Of a DNA stretch of 64,000 nucleotides, positions 54,378 to 63,021 are shown piece by piece; the first letter of the stretch is position 1, and each line of letters opens with the position of its first letter. The translations under genes were made by a program, and so were the position numbers. This DNA is from Rhizobium sp. S152 (lineage in GTDB: Bacteria; Pseudomonadota; Alphaproteobacteria; Rhizobiales; Rhizobiaceae). A model generated the notes under the pieces. The model had not been told where the DNA came from and did not search any database. It worked only from the letters and a program-made list of their open reading frames with translations. The stretch spans positions 186,001 to 250,000 of the forward strand of contig NZ_JAUDRZ010000008.1 in the NCBI RefSeq assembly GCF_030380735.1, read 5' to 3'.

Positions 54378-54963
54378 GCAATTCCCCTTCTGCTATCGAT
54401 GTCGAGGCGAGGATAGGGCGCAGGCCCCGCTTCGGCAAGGAGCTTTTTGCGTTGCAGCAAAATAGAACAGTTGCGGGTAAAAGCAGAAGAATGTGGTGAT
54501 TTCTAGCCTCAAGATGAGGCATCCGTACTCATCTTTGGAAAACAAAAATAGAAATGTAATTTATGTTTGATTTTGTGTCTAAAATATATTTGCAAAAGTC
54601 AATGAATAGTAAGTTGTGTCGGAAATGAAGGTAAAAATAAGAAAAAGTGCGTAATGTATACTTATTATTCTGCGATCTTTACAATAAATATATTTTTGAC
54701 GATGTATAGATCGTATCAGGGAGTGTTGTGCGAAAGGCCGATGCGGAAGAAGCGGACCTATCCTAGAATATTCGGCGAGAATGCAAGTTTAACGAAAGTT
54801 CACGCGCCAGCTTTGTCATGACCCGCTGCCGCGCCGTCAGCGTATTTTCTCAAAGTATCGAAACCGGTGCGCCCTGCTATGCCTCGATCGACAAAAATGA
54901 CGGCGGGTGATGGTCGCGCGTGGAATCGGTTGGACCGAGCCCACACGCGAATCGCTTTCAGCG
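54378..54963. other. AT-rich gene-free gap upstream of the polysaccharide genes
   Basis: About 586 bp with no convincing gene on either strand. Positions 54520-54720 are strikingly AT-rich (for example AACAAAAATAGAAATG and TTTACAATAAATATATTTT) compared with all flanks. It probably holds the promoter of the glycosyltransferase operon and could be a site for a nucleoid or H-NS-like binding protein. Nothing recognisable as an insertion sequence was seen. Confidence 0.6.
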
Positions 54964-56520
54964 TTAGCGCTCTTCTCCGGCCAGCCACTTCTGGATGATC
55001 GGCACATCGGCATCGCCAAGATCGTGTCCGCCGGGAATGATGTCCGAATCAACCGTGGCGCCCGATGTCTTCAACCGCGTTTCCAAATCGCTGGCATATT
55101 TTCCGTAGGCATCCGTCTTGCCGCTGATCACGAGCAGGTCGGTTCCCTTGAGGTCGGCCTGCGGGAAGGCATTGAGGACGGGCATGGAGCGAAGCAGTAC
55201 CGCCTTGTGCACGAGGTTAGGGTGCAGGTAGAGCAGCGAGTTGAGCAGGTTGGCCCCGTTTGAGTAACCAATGAACACGATCTTCTTCGGATCCAGCCCG
55301 TAGGATTTCACGGCGCCGTCGACAAATGCCGCGAAAGCCTCCGCCTCGCTCTTGATATCATCCTGATCGAAGGAAAAGGGCGTGATGCGCTTATACCAGC
55401 GCGGAATGCCTTCTTCGGTCGCGCGCCCGCGCACGCCGAGCAACGTGGCGCGCGGCGCCACCTTGTGGAGCAGCGGCATCAGCGTGGTCTCGTTGCCGCC
55501 CGAGCCGTGCAGCAGCAGGAACACGCTGCCATCCGGATCCGGCGGCGTATAGAAGCGGTGTACGAACGGCAGGTCGCGATAATTGACGCGCGGTTCGCCC
55601 GGCATCGAGAACTGCGGCAGCACCACCTTCAGGTCCTTGAGGTCGGTAATGGCGTCCTTCGGAACGAAGAGCTTGCTGCCGAGCGTCGGCGTCGGCTCGT
55701 CCACGGTCATGCCGGGCTTGTCCGTTGCCAGTTCGATCAGGGTGCCCGCCGGCTCGCGCACATAGAGCGAGCGGAAATATTTGCGGTCGTGCATGTTGGC
55801 GGCCGGTGTTCCGGCATCCGAAAGCGATTTTTCGACCCGCAGAAGTTCCGCGTCATCAGCCGCTCGGAAGGCGACATGGTCGAACGTGCCGGTGCCCGGC
55901 GCGCCCGGCCAGAAGCCCTTGGCATTGCGCACGTCAATGATGTCGCCGGATTGCGAGACGAGCCGGTCGATGCTGCCATGCGTGGCGTGATGCTTGTAGT
56001 CGAAATGCTTTTCCAGGAAGCCACGGCTTTCGGCCGGCGCTTCGGTGAGCATGGTCGCGCCGCGGACGCGCTGAACGGCGTGCTCCACCGGTATGCCTGC
56101 GCCGTCCCAGACGGCGGGCGACGTCAGCTGGCTATTGCCGGCAAGCTTGACGATGATGTTGTCGGGGTCCTTCAGCCGTAGCACCGGCTCGCCGAATTCG
56201 TCGGCAGGGCCTTCCGAGCGCAGGCCGAAACTCATGGCACGCGTCAGCCAATAACCGATGCTCGACGGATTGATCGCCAGAGAAAGCTCGTTGATCTGAC
56301 CATAGCCAGCGCGGCCGGGCGAGCCGTCTTCCCAGACGAGGAAGGTCACCAGAGAGCCCGGCGTGCCTTCGGCATCGCCATAAAAGAGATGCAGCTGCGT
56401 GGCGTCTTCGAAGCCGGCGGTCTGCTTGACCAACCGCATGCCTAGGAATCCGGCATAAAAATCTACGTTCGCCTGCACCTTGCGGGTGATGAGCGTGATG
56501 TGATGAATGCCAGAAACCAT
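54964..56520 (-). CDS. Fused ring-cleaving dioxygenase (VOC, MhqO-like) and alpha/beta hydrolase (MhqD-like)
   Basis: A 518-residue two-part protein. Residues 1-130 and 150-285 are two VOC (glyoxalase/extradiol dioxygenase) modules, with metal-site histidines in SGIHHITLITRK and GTFDHVAFRAADD and a Glu in GTLIELATDKPG. Residues 310-518 form an alpha/beta hydrolase. VFLLLHGSGGNET is the oxyanion region, Ser420 in FIGYSNGANLLNS is the nucleophile, the Asp is in SGKTDAYG and the His in IPGGHDLGDADV. In Bacillus the two activities, MhqO and MhqD, are separate adjacent genes for hydroquinone and catechol resistance. Here they form one chain. The ATG at 56520 gives a family-like start; the frame extends 31 residues upstream. 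Confidence 0.85.
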   Translation of the reverse strand: MVSGIHHITLITRKVQANVDFYAGFLGMRLVKQTAGFEDATQLHLFYGDAEGTPGSLVTFLVWEDGSPGRAGYGQINELSLAINPSSIGYWLTRAMSFGLRSEGPADEFGEPVLRLKDPDNIIVKLAGNSQLTSPAVWDGAGIPVEHAVQRVRGATMLTEAPAESRGFLEKHFDYKHHATHGSIDRLVSQSGDIIDVRNAKGFWPGAPGTGTFDHVAFRAADDAELLRVEKSLSDAGTPAANMHDRKYFRSLYVREPAGTLIELATDKPGMTVDEPTPTLGSKLFVPKDAITDLKDLKVVLPQFSMPGEPRVNYRDLPFVHRFYTPPDPDGSVFLLLHGSGGNETTLMPLLHKVAPRATLLGVRGRATEEGIPRWYKRITPFSFDQDDIKSEAEAFAAFVDGAVKSYGLDPKKIVFIGYSNGANLLNSLLYLHPNLVHKAVLLRSMPVLNAFPQADLKGTDLLVISGKTDAYGKYASDLETRLKTSGATVDSDIIPGGHDLGDADVPIIQKWLAGEER

Positions 56521-56688
56521 TGAAGAAAGCCCGGATTGAAGTGGGGGCGCCGCAAGCGCCAGGATCAGTGTCAGTATAGGTATCATGCCGTTACGTTGCG
56601 AGGTTGCCTTCAAGGTTCTTCACATAGAACTAGGGCACTTTTGCGCTGCAGCAAACCATTCCGCCCGGCATGTCGGCTCGAGTGCGCA

Positions 56689-56722
56689 AAAAGGGCGCCG
56701 ATCTCGCGATCGGCGCCCTTTT
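56689..56722 (-). terminator. Strong Rho-independent terminator of secDF
   Basis: A 15-bp perfect stem (56689-56703 with 56708-56722, core GGGCGCCGATC/GATCGGCGCCC) around a 4-nt loop is flanked by A and T runs on both sides. On the minus strand it is followed by TTTTT, 26 bp past the secDF stop. It may work in both directions. Confidence 0.9.
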
Positions 56723-56747
56723 ATATTTCGCATGAGCGAAGAGCGCT

Positions 56748-59288
56748 TCAGCCGGCCGTCTTGCGCGGCTCCGGCGGAATGATCTCCGCCTTTGCTTCGT
56801 TGCCGGCGACGACAGCGCGATGGCGCGTACGCCAGTCACCGAGGAACAGCAGGATCGGCGCTGCGATGAAGACGGACGATGCAGCCGCGACCAGAATGCC
56901 GAAGCACATCGGGATCGCGAAGCTTTCCACGGCGCTGCCGCCCCAGATCGCCATCGGCAGGAGGGCGAGGAAGGCGGTCGCGTTGGTGTAGAGGCTTCGT
57001 GCCAGCGTTTCGTTGATCGACTTGTCGATCAGTTCGCGCAGCGGCATCGACTTGTAGAGACGCATGTTTTCGCGCATTCGGTCATAGACGACGACCTTGT
57101 CGTTCACCGAGTAACCGACCAGCGTCAGGATCGCCGCGATGGCCGTCAGGTTGAAGTCGAGGCCGGTCAGCGCGAAGAAGCCGATCGCCTTGGTCACATC
57201 GAGGATCAGCGTCACGATTGCGCCGACCGCGAAGGGCCACTCGAAGCGGTACCAGATGTAGAACAGCATCGCGAGGCTGGCGATGACCACGGACAGGATA
57301 CCCGCCCAGGCAAGCTCACCGCTGACCTTCGGGCCGATGACGTCGGTGCCGGTGATCGTTGCCGAGGGGTCGATCTTGACGATCTCGTCCTTCAGCTTCG
57401 TCACGGCCGCCGTCTGGGCTTCCTCGCCACCTTCCTGACGCTGCGCGCGCACCGCCATGGTGTTGTTGTCGCCGTAGGACTGCAGCGTAACCTCACCGAG
57501 GCCGAGGCTGTTCAGACCTTCGCGGAACTTGGCGAGATCGGCCGCTTCCTGCGTCTTCACCGACATCTGGATGCCGCCGCGGAAGTCGACGCCGTAGTTG
57601 AGGCCCGGGTGGATGAAGAGGACCACGGAGGCGATCGACAGCAGCGCGGAGACGGTCACGCCGAAGAAGCGCGCCTTCATGAACTGGATGTGCTTGTCGT
57701 AGGGGTAGAAGATCGGCAACAGCGGCTTGATGTTGATCGTCTTCAGCTTGAAGCGGCGGGTGATCTCGATCATCGAGACGCGAACGAAGGCGACCGAGGT
57801 GAACATCGAGATGATCAGGCCGAGTGCCATGGTAACCGCGAAGCCGCGAACCGGGCCGGAGCCGAACCAGAACAGGATGGCGGCGGCGATCAGTGCCGTC
57901 ATGTTGCCGTCGATGATGGTCGAATACGCGCGGCGGAAGCCGGTGTCGATCGCGGCGAACGCACCCTTGCCCTTGCGGGTTTCTTCGCGAATGCGCTCGT
58001 TGATGAGAACGTTCGCGTCGACCGCGAGGCCGATACCGAGCACGACGCCGGCGATGCCGGGCAATGTCAGCGTGGCGCCGACAAGCGTCAGCGCCGAGAA
58101 GGTCAGGATCGTGTGGATGAGCAGCGCGATGTTCGCGAGAATGCCCCAGGTTCCATAGAGCAGGAAGATGAAGGCGGCGACGAGAATGAAGCCGACGATA
58201 CCGGAATAGATACCCATCTGGATCGCGTCGGCGCCGAGGTCGGCACCCACGGTGCGTTCTTCGATGACGGTGAGCTTGGCAGGCAGGGCGCCGGCGCGCA
58301 GCATGGCGGCAAGCGTGTTGGCCGTATCGGTCGAGAAGTTGCCGGAAATCTGGCCGGAACCGCCGGTGATCGGCTCGCGGATGACGGGCGCGCTCAAGAC
58401 CTTGTCATCGAGAACGATGGCGAAGGGATTGCCGACGTTCTGGCGGGTGATGTCGGCGAAGCGGGTCGCGCCGGCGCTGTCGAAGCGGAAGCTGACGACG
58501 GGCTGCGAGCTCTGGTCGAAGCTGACGCGGGCGTCGGAAAGACGGTCGCCGGAGATTTCGACGCGATCGAGAACCGGATAGGTATTGCCTTCGTCGTCCT
58601 TCATCATCGTCATGCCCGGGCCGGGAGCATTGTTCGGGGCCAGCATGTGGAATGACATCTTGGCGGTGGAGCCGAGAAGCTGGCGAAGACGGGTCGGGTC
58701 CTGCGCGCCCGGAAGCTGCACGAGAACGCGGTTTCCGCCGATGCGCTGGATCGTCGGTTCGGCGACGCCGACCTGGTCGACGCGCTGGCGAATGACTTCA
58801 AGGCTCTGCTGCACGGCGGAATCGACGTTGCTGGCGATGCCGGCCGGCGAGAAGGCGACGATGATGTTGCCGCCGTTGGTCGTGACCGAAAGGTCCGACT
58901 GGCCGGCAGAAAGGCCGGTGGCGATCGTATTGCCGAGCGTCCGCAACTGGGTGACGGCTTCGTCACTCTGTGCCTGGTCGTTCAGTGCCACGACGATCTG
59001 GTTCTGGTTGCGAACGATCGACTTCGTCTGAATGTTCTTTTCGCGCAGCACGCGGCGCGCGTCCTGCAGAAGCGACTGCAGACGCTCGCGCGTCAGGTCG
59101 GCTTCATCCACTTCGAGAACGAGGTGCGAGCCGCCGCGAAGGTCGAGACCCAGCGAGACCTGCTCGTGCGGAAGCCAGGAGGGCAGGCGCTGCAGCGTGG
59201 ACTGCGGCAGCGCGTTCGGCAAGGCAATGAGGATGCCGAGGAGAATGATCACCGTATAGGTGGCCACCAGCCATGGTGAGGTGCGCAT
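56748..59288 (-). CDS. secDF: Protein translocase subunit SecDF (fused)
   Basis: An 846-residue fusion of SecD and SecF. The SecD half opens with a membrane helix and LGLDLRGGSHLVLEVD, has the large periplasmic domain, and then the helix bundle with GIGLAVDANVLINERIREE. The SecF half (from about residue 540) has LNYGVDFRGGIQMSV and the matching VGYSVNDKVVVYDRMRENMRL segment. The protein uses proton motive force to pull exported proteins through SecYEG. Fusion in one chain is common in alphaproteobacteria. AAGGATAG lies about 9 bases before the ATG, and a strong terminator follows. Confidence 0.96.
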   Translation of the reverse strand: MRTSPWLVATYTVIILLGILIALPNALPQSTLQRLPSWLPHEQVSLGLDLRGGSHLVLEVDEADLTRERLQSLLQDARRVLREKNIQTKSIVRNQNQIVVALNDQAQSDEAVTQLRTLGNTIATGLSAGQSDLSVTTNGGNIIVAFSPAGIASNVDSAVQQSLEVIRQRVDQVGVAEPTIQRIGGNRVLVQLPGAQDPTRLRQLLGSTAKMSFHMLAPNNAPGPGMTMMKDDEGNTYPVLDRVEISGDRLSDARVSFDQSSQPVVSFRFDSAGATRFADITRQNVGNPFAIVLDDKVLSAPVIREPITGGSGQISGNFSTDTANTLAAMLRAGALPAKLTVIEERTVGADLGADAIQMGIYSGIVGFILVAAFIFLLYGTWGILANIALLIHTILTFSALTLVGATLTLPGIAGVVLGIGLAVDANVLINERIREETRKGKGAFAAIDTGFRRAYSTIIDGNMTALIAAAILFWFGSGPVRGFAVTMALGLIISMFTSVAFVRVSMIEITRRFKLKTINIKPLLPIFYPYDKHIQFMKARFFGVTVSALLSIASVVLFIHPGLNYGVDFRGGIQMSVKTQEAADLAKFREGLNSLGLGEVTLQSYGDNNTMAVRAQRQEGGEEAQTAAVTKLKDEIVKIDPSATITGTDVIGPKVSGELAWAGILSVVIASLAMLFYIWYRFEWPFAVGAIVTLILDVTKAIGFFALTGLDFNLTAIAAILTLVGYSVNDKVVVYDRMRENMRLYKSMPLRELIDKSINETLARSLYTNATAFLALLPMAIWGGSAVESFAIPMCFGILVAAASSVFIAAPILLFLGDWRTRHRAVVAGNEAKAEIIPPEPRKTAG

Positions 59289-59382
59289 TGTGTTGTCTAT
59301 CCTTGATAACGCTTGGGCCTGCGCTCAAGCGCAGGCGGGCGTGTCGTAAGTGCAATGGAGGGCGCCCATCAGGCGCGGATCG

Positions 59383-59805
59383 TCAGGCGGCGCCAAGCGG
59401 TGGGCCGTGCGAATCGTAGTCCTTGGTATCGGGCGCGCTACGCGCGGGATCGAAGGCGGTCGCCAGCGGAACGCTCTTGAGCGTCGCGACCGGCATATCC
59501 GGCGAGGCGGCAAGCATGGCCGGCCCGGAATCATGGGATGCGTATTTGGGAGCGGCCTTGCGCTCGGCAGCCAGAATGCCGCGAACGGCCTCGCGCACGC
59601 TGATCTGCAGCGGCTGACTGTCCTTGGCGGGCGATGAGACGGCGTTCGGTCCGCGTGCCGGGCTGATCGAGAAATTGCCGCCAAAGAGCAGGCCGAGATA
59701 GGCGAAGATCGCAAAGACAAGGGAAAAGGCAACGCGGCTAGCCATGCGGCGCGCGTCGAGCCTCATTTCCTGGTCCAGCGAATTATCAACTTCGGTCCGG
59801 CTCAA
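59383..59805 (-). CDS. Hypothetical single-pass membrane protein
   Basis: A protein of up to 140 residues with one membrane helix (VAFSLVFAIFAYLGLLFGG) after a short basic, charged N-terminus, and a Pro/Ala/Ser-rich tail. The start may be a TTG at 59805, which overlaps the stop of the tiny ORF upstream (TTGA), or an ATG at 59763 giving MRLDARRMASRV. It sits 94 bp upstream of secDF on the same strand. No family was recognised. Confidence 0.6.
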   Translation of the reverse strand: MSRTEVDNSLDQEMRLDARRMASRVAFSLVFAIFAYLGLLFGGNFSISPARGPNAVSSPAKDSQPLQISVREAVRGILAAERKAAPKYASHDSGPAMLAASPDMPVATLKSVPLATAFDPARSAPDTKDYDSHGPPLGAA

Positions 59806-59933
59806 CGGCGCAGTATTCTCTCACTGTTTTCTGGAGACGGTGTTTCCTCGGCGCGAATTGTATCAGCCTCGGCGTCGTCTTCATAGGCCGCACTGTCATG
59901 ATGCACTTGCGCCGGTCGGTCAACCATCCCCAT
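59802..59933 (-). CDS. Tiny acidic ORF overlapping the next gene
   Basis: A 43-residue product (MGMVDRPAQVHHDSAAYEDD then an acidic tail) with AAGGCGA about 8 bases upstream. Its TGA overlaps the TTG start of the following gene, as in coupled gene pairs. The codon use and charge pattern look like a real rhizobial protein, but no homologue is recognised. The frame stays open upstream to 60071. Confidence 0.35.
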   Translation of the reverse strand: MGMVDRPAQVHHDSAAYEDDAEADTIRAEETPSPENSERILRR

Positions 59934-60118
59934 GGCGATTTCGCCTTTGTCATGATGACGGTATCGGCGCCGGATGCATTTAAGGAAGCGCGTTGAGCAA
60001 AAATGGTGGATGGGTTCAGCTTCCCACCACTCATCTAGTAACAATTCAACGTCGTTCCAGCGTTGCGTCACAACAACCGCAACAGCGTGTCATATCATCC
60101 ATGCATGAATGCCGGGAA

Positions 60119-60232
60119 TTAGAGAATACGCGGCCTTAGCGGGCGACGTACAGCCTCGATGCGATCTAGTAGTGTGATTGCGGCAAGAACAGCAATCGTA
60201 AGTAAGCAAGAGCCCATTCCCAGTACAATCAT
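60119..60232 (-). CDS. Candidate 37-residue single-helix membrane protein
   Basis: Read on the minus strand, ATG at 60232 opens a 37-residue frame ending TAA at 60119. Its N-terminus is strongly hydrophobic (MIVLGMGSCLLTIAVLAAIT), followed by a charged, Arg-rich tail (DRIEAVRRPLRPR). The spacing of AAGGAACGGGA before the ATG is excellent. This shape matches many real small membrane proteins, but length alone makes chance occurrence possible. Confidence 0.4.
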   Translation of the reverse strand: MIVLGMGSCLLTIAVLAAITLLDRIEAVRRPLRPRIL

Positions 60233-60650
60233 TCCCGTTCCTTTTGACGTCATGTCATGGTTAAGCTCGGGCTATATCACGAAGCTTGCGTCGAACTTGA
60301 ATATGCCAAGCAACGCAAGGCCAGTAATTCGTAGATGGTAATTCGCATCCCCTCGAAAGCCCGCGTTCATAAAGCAGGTATTAACCTTCGGGCAAGGAAT
60401 TAACCATAAGCATTGCACGACAAACGTCGGAATGGGAAGATTCGCTCGTTCCCCAGGCATGAAGCCGCACCGTCGTACCGGCCCGATCCGGAATCCATCT
60501 CATCAAGCAGCTCCTCAGCAGGTTCACTGATCGGGAGGCTTCGGCCAGCCGGCAAGCGCCGGTCACCATGGCCGTAGACCCCGTATTGTACTCAGCGAAG
60601 GCGCAGATTTTTCATCCGGGCCGCGCCCGGAACACGGTTGGGGAAAGACG
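60233..60650. other. Gene-free stretch upstream of the chemotaxis operon
   Basis: About 418 bp between the tiny membrane ORF and icpA. It presumably contains the main chemotaxis promoter. No protein-coding frame in it is convincing, and no clear sigma-70 box or palindrome was identified. Confidence 0.4.
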
Positions 60651-62282
60651 TTGGTTCAGGAAGGGCCATCAGATCAGGCCAGAGGAGCGCAGGCAGGCAG
60701 CCTGCGTGATCGTCTGCGCTTTGCCGGTCTGGATGCCGACCAGTGCGAGCTTGTCCGTCGGGCCCGCCCGGCTCTTGAAGCCCATCTGAAGTCCGGCCTT
60801 CGCGATCTCTTCCAGCGCCTTCAGTCTTTCCCGGATGCCTCGCGCAATTTCGAGAGCGAGCGCCAGGTCGAGAGGCTGCACGATCTTCAATCGACGCATT
60901 GGGATGTGCTCACAGACGCGCGGTTCGACAGCCTCTACGCCGAGCGCGTCAAGGTATTGTCAGATACCGAAAGCAAGATGGGTCTCGACCCGCGCTGGCA
61001 CGTTGCCGGTCACGGCGTCATGCTCGAGCACGTGATATCAGGTCTGACAGCCGACCTCGCCGGCCGCTCCTTCCTGCCCAGCGCCAAGCGCCGCGCGCGC
61101 GAGACCTCAGACCTCATCACCGCGATCATCCGCCTGGTGATGGTCGATGTGGAAATTGCCGTTTCGCTCCGTTTCAATGCCCTGCGCGCGTCGCAGCAGC
61201 GTGTGCTTGCCGATCAGCGAAGCAATGACAAGGCCGAGATCGCCCGCGTCTTCGCCGACGTGATCAACGGTCTCGCCGCCCGCGACCTCACCGTTCGCGC
61301 TATCGTCGAGCAGGGCGGGGCGCACGGCGATATCGCCGCGGCGCTGAACACCGCAATCGCCTCGCTGCAGAGCGAATTCCATTCGATCGGCGAACGCACG
61401 ACCGCCGCCGAAACCTCGGTGCAGGCGCTTGGCGACGCCTCGCGGCAGTTCGCCGACAAGGCGTCGAGCCACGCCGAGCAGCTCCGCTCTTCCGCCTCGG
61501 CTCTTGCCGAACTCTCCAATAGCGTCCGCGTCGGCGCCGCCGAAAGCCGTGCCGCCGAGCAGGCCGCCGCCTCGACGCGGGCTGCCGCCGAGGAAAGCGG
61601 TCAGGTCGTCGGCCGCGCGATTGCCGCCATGGCCGATATCGAGCAATCGGCCGAAAAGATCGGCCAGATTATCGGCGCTATCGACGAGATCGCTTTCCAG
61701 ACTAACCTTCTGGCACTCAATGCCGGTATCGAAGCGGCACGTGCCGGCGATTCCGGCCGAGGCTTTGCGGTGGTCGCTCAAGAGGTTCGCGCGCTGGCCC
61801 AGCGTTCGGCGGATGCTGCCCGCGAAATCAAGACGCTCGTCACCACGACCAAGGTACAGGTCGGCGCCGGCGTGCAGATGGTGGGCCGCACGCAGGAGGC
61901 GATCGGCAGCATCGTGCGCCAGGCCGCCGACATCAACACCGCCATCTCCAGCGTTGCCAGCCAGGCGAGCGAGCATGCGACAAGTCTCGACACTGTGACC
62001 AACGATGTTCGAGACCTCGGCGCCGGGCTTGCTGAAAATGCCAGTGCGGCCGCCAGCTCCGCCGAAGGCACCGATCATCTTCACAGCGTCATCCTCGAAC
62101 TCGGCCAGACGATCCGCGAGTTTCGCATCGCGCGGCAGAACGCCGAGGCTGCCAAGCCGCCGGCCTTCTCCGCTCCGCCTGCCCGCACCATCGAGCAGCA
62201 GAGGCCAGCCGATGACGACGGCGATGATTTTGGTTTCACCCGGCAGATTGCCAGCTTCGGGAGCAACCGGAATGTTTACTAA
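60651..62282 (+). CDS. icpA: Globin-coupled methyl-accepting chemotaxis protein, IcpA-like
   Basis: A 543-residue soluble receptor with no membrane helix. Residues 15-160 form a protoglobin-like sensor domain, and the C-terminal half is a methyl-accepting signalling domain with the hairpin tip [21 protein letters not shown]. It is the first gene of the che operon, as IcpA is in Sinorhizobium and Agrobacterium. In globin-coupled sensors a proximal heme His lies four residues before the GL motif. Here the matching position, before [13 protein letters not shown], is Glu107. Loss of heme binding is therefore likely. The start is TTG at 60651 with GGGAAAGACG directly upstream. Confidence 0.9.
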   Translation: MVQEGPSDQARGAQAGSLRDRLRFAGLDADQCELVRRARPALEAHLKSGLRDLFQRLQSFPDASRNFESERQVERLHDLQSTHWDVLTDARFDSLYAERVKVLSDTESKMGLDPRWHVAGHGVMLEHVISGLTADLAGRSFLPSAKRRARETSDLITAIIRLVMVDVEIAVSLRFNALRASQQRVLADQRSNDKAEIARVFADVINGLAARDLTVRAIVEQGGAHGDIAAALNTAIASLQSEFHSIGERTTAAETSVQALGDASRQFADKASSHAEQLRSSASALAELSNSVRVGAAESRAAEQAAASTRAAAEESGQVVGRAIAAMADIEQSAEKIGQIIGAIDEIAFQTNLLALNAGIEAARAGDSGRGFAVVAQEVRALAQRSADAAREIKTLVTTTKVQVGAGVQMVGRTQEAIGSIVRQAADINTAISSVASQASEHATSLDTVTNDVRDLGAGLAENASAAASSAEGTDHLHSVILELGQTIREFRIARQNAEAAKPPAFSAPPARTIEQQRPADDDGDDFGFTRQIASFGSNRNVY

Positions 62283-62345
62283 CGCAGTGCAATATGACGG
62301 CCGCTCACATTCGCTGAGCTGGTTTTAACGGGCAAGGACAGGCTG

Positions 62346-62642
62346 ATGGCAGCAAAGAAAAGTGGAAAGACGTTGAGTTTGGCTGCGGTCCTCGACCTGA
62401 ACGAGGCATCCGCATTGCGCGACAAGCTCATGTCGATGCGAGGCAGCGCGATCTCGATCGACGCCTCTGCGGTCGAGCGCGTCGGCGCCTTGAGCGCCCA
62501 GGTTCTAATGGCCGGCGCCAAGACCTGGGACCACGACAAGCTCGCGTTCACCTTCACCAAGGTTTCGGACGCATTCCAGAAAACAATGCAGCTGATCGGT
62601 GTCGATATTCACCATCTGCTCGCGAAGGAGATCCAGTCATGA
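62346..62642 (+). CDS. cheS: CheS-like STAS-domain protein of the chemotaxis operon
   Basis: A 98-residue protein with a STAS-like pattern (TLSLAAVLDLNEASALRDKL, then ISIDASAVERVGALSAQVL). In Sinorhizobium meliloti the equivalent gene, cheS or orf2, encodes a protein that binds CheA and speeds removal of phosphate from CheY1. It lies between icpA and cheY1 as there, and its stop overlaps the cheY1 start by four bases (ATGA), so translation is coupled. Confidence 0.9.
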   Translation: MAAKKSGKTLSLAAVLDLNEASALRDKLMSMRGSAISIDASAVERVGALSAQVLMAGAKTWDHDKLAFTFTKVSDAFQKTMQLIGVDIHHLLAKEIQS

Positions 62643-63004
62643 AGAAAAAAGTACTTACCGTGGATGATTCACGGACCATCCGGAACATGCTTCTCGTAAC
62701 CTTGAACAACGCCGGTTTCGAAACCATCCAGGCGGAAGATGGTGTCGAGGGCCTCGAAGTTCTCGAAACCTCCAATCCGGACGTTATCGTCACCGACATC
62801 AACATGCCGCGTCTCGACGGCTTCGGTTTCATCGAAGGCGTTCGCCGCAACGACAAGTACCGCGCCATTCCGATCCTGGTTCTCACGACCGAGAGCGATG
62901 CCGAAAAGAAGAACCGTGCACGTCAGGCCGGTGCAACCGGCTGGATCGTCAAACCTTTCGACCCCGCCAAGCTTATCGACGCCATTGAGCGAGTAACCGC
63001 TTAA
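62639..63004 (+). CDS. cheY1: Chemotaxis response regulator CheY1
   Basis: A 121-residue stand-alone receiver. The acidic pocket is VLTVDDSRTIRNML, the phosphoacceptor is Asp53 in VIVTDINMPRLDG, and the conserved Lys105 is in WIVKPFDPAK. In the two-CheY rhizobial system CheY1 works as a phosphate sink while CheY2 acts on the flagellar motor. The start overlaps the cheS stop. Confidence 0.94.
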   Translation: MKKKVLTVDDSRTIRNMLLVTLNNAGFETIQAEDGVEGLEVLETSNPDVIVTDINMPRLDGFGFIEGVRRNDKYRAIPILVLTTESDAEKKNRARQAGATGWIVKPFDPAKLIDAIERVTA

Positions 63005-63021
63005 ACTCAGGAATTTCTTTT

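Noticed and set aside
56820..58655. Plus-strand 611-codon frame opposite secDF
   Set aside because: It is an Asp/Arg/His-rich antisense shadow of the SecDF coding sequence.
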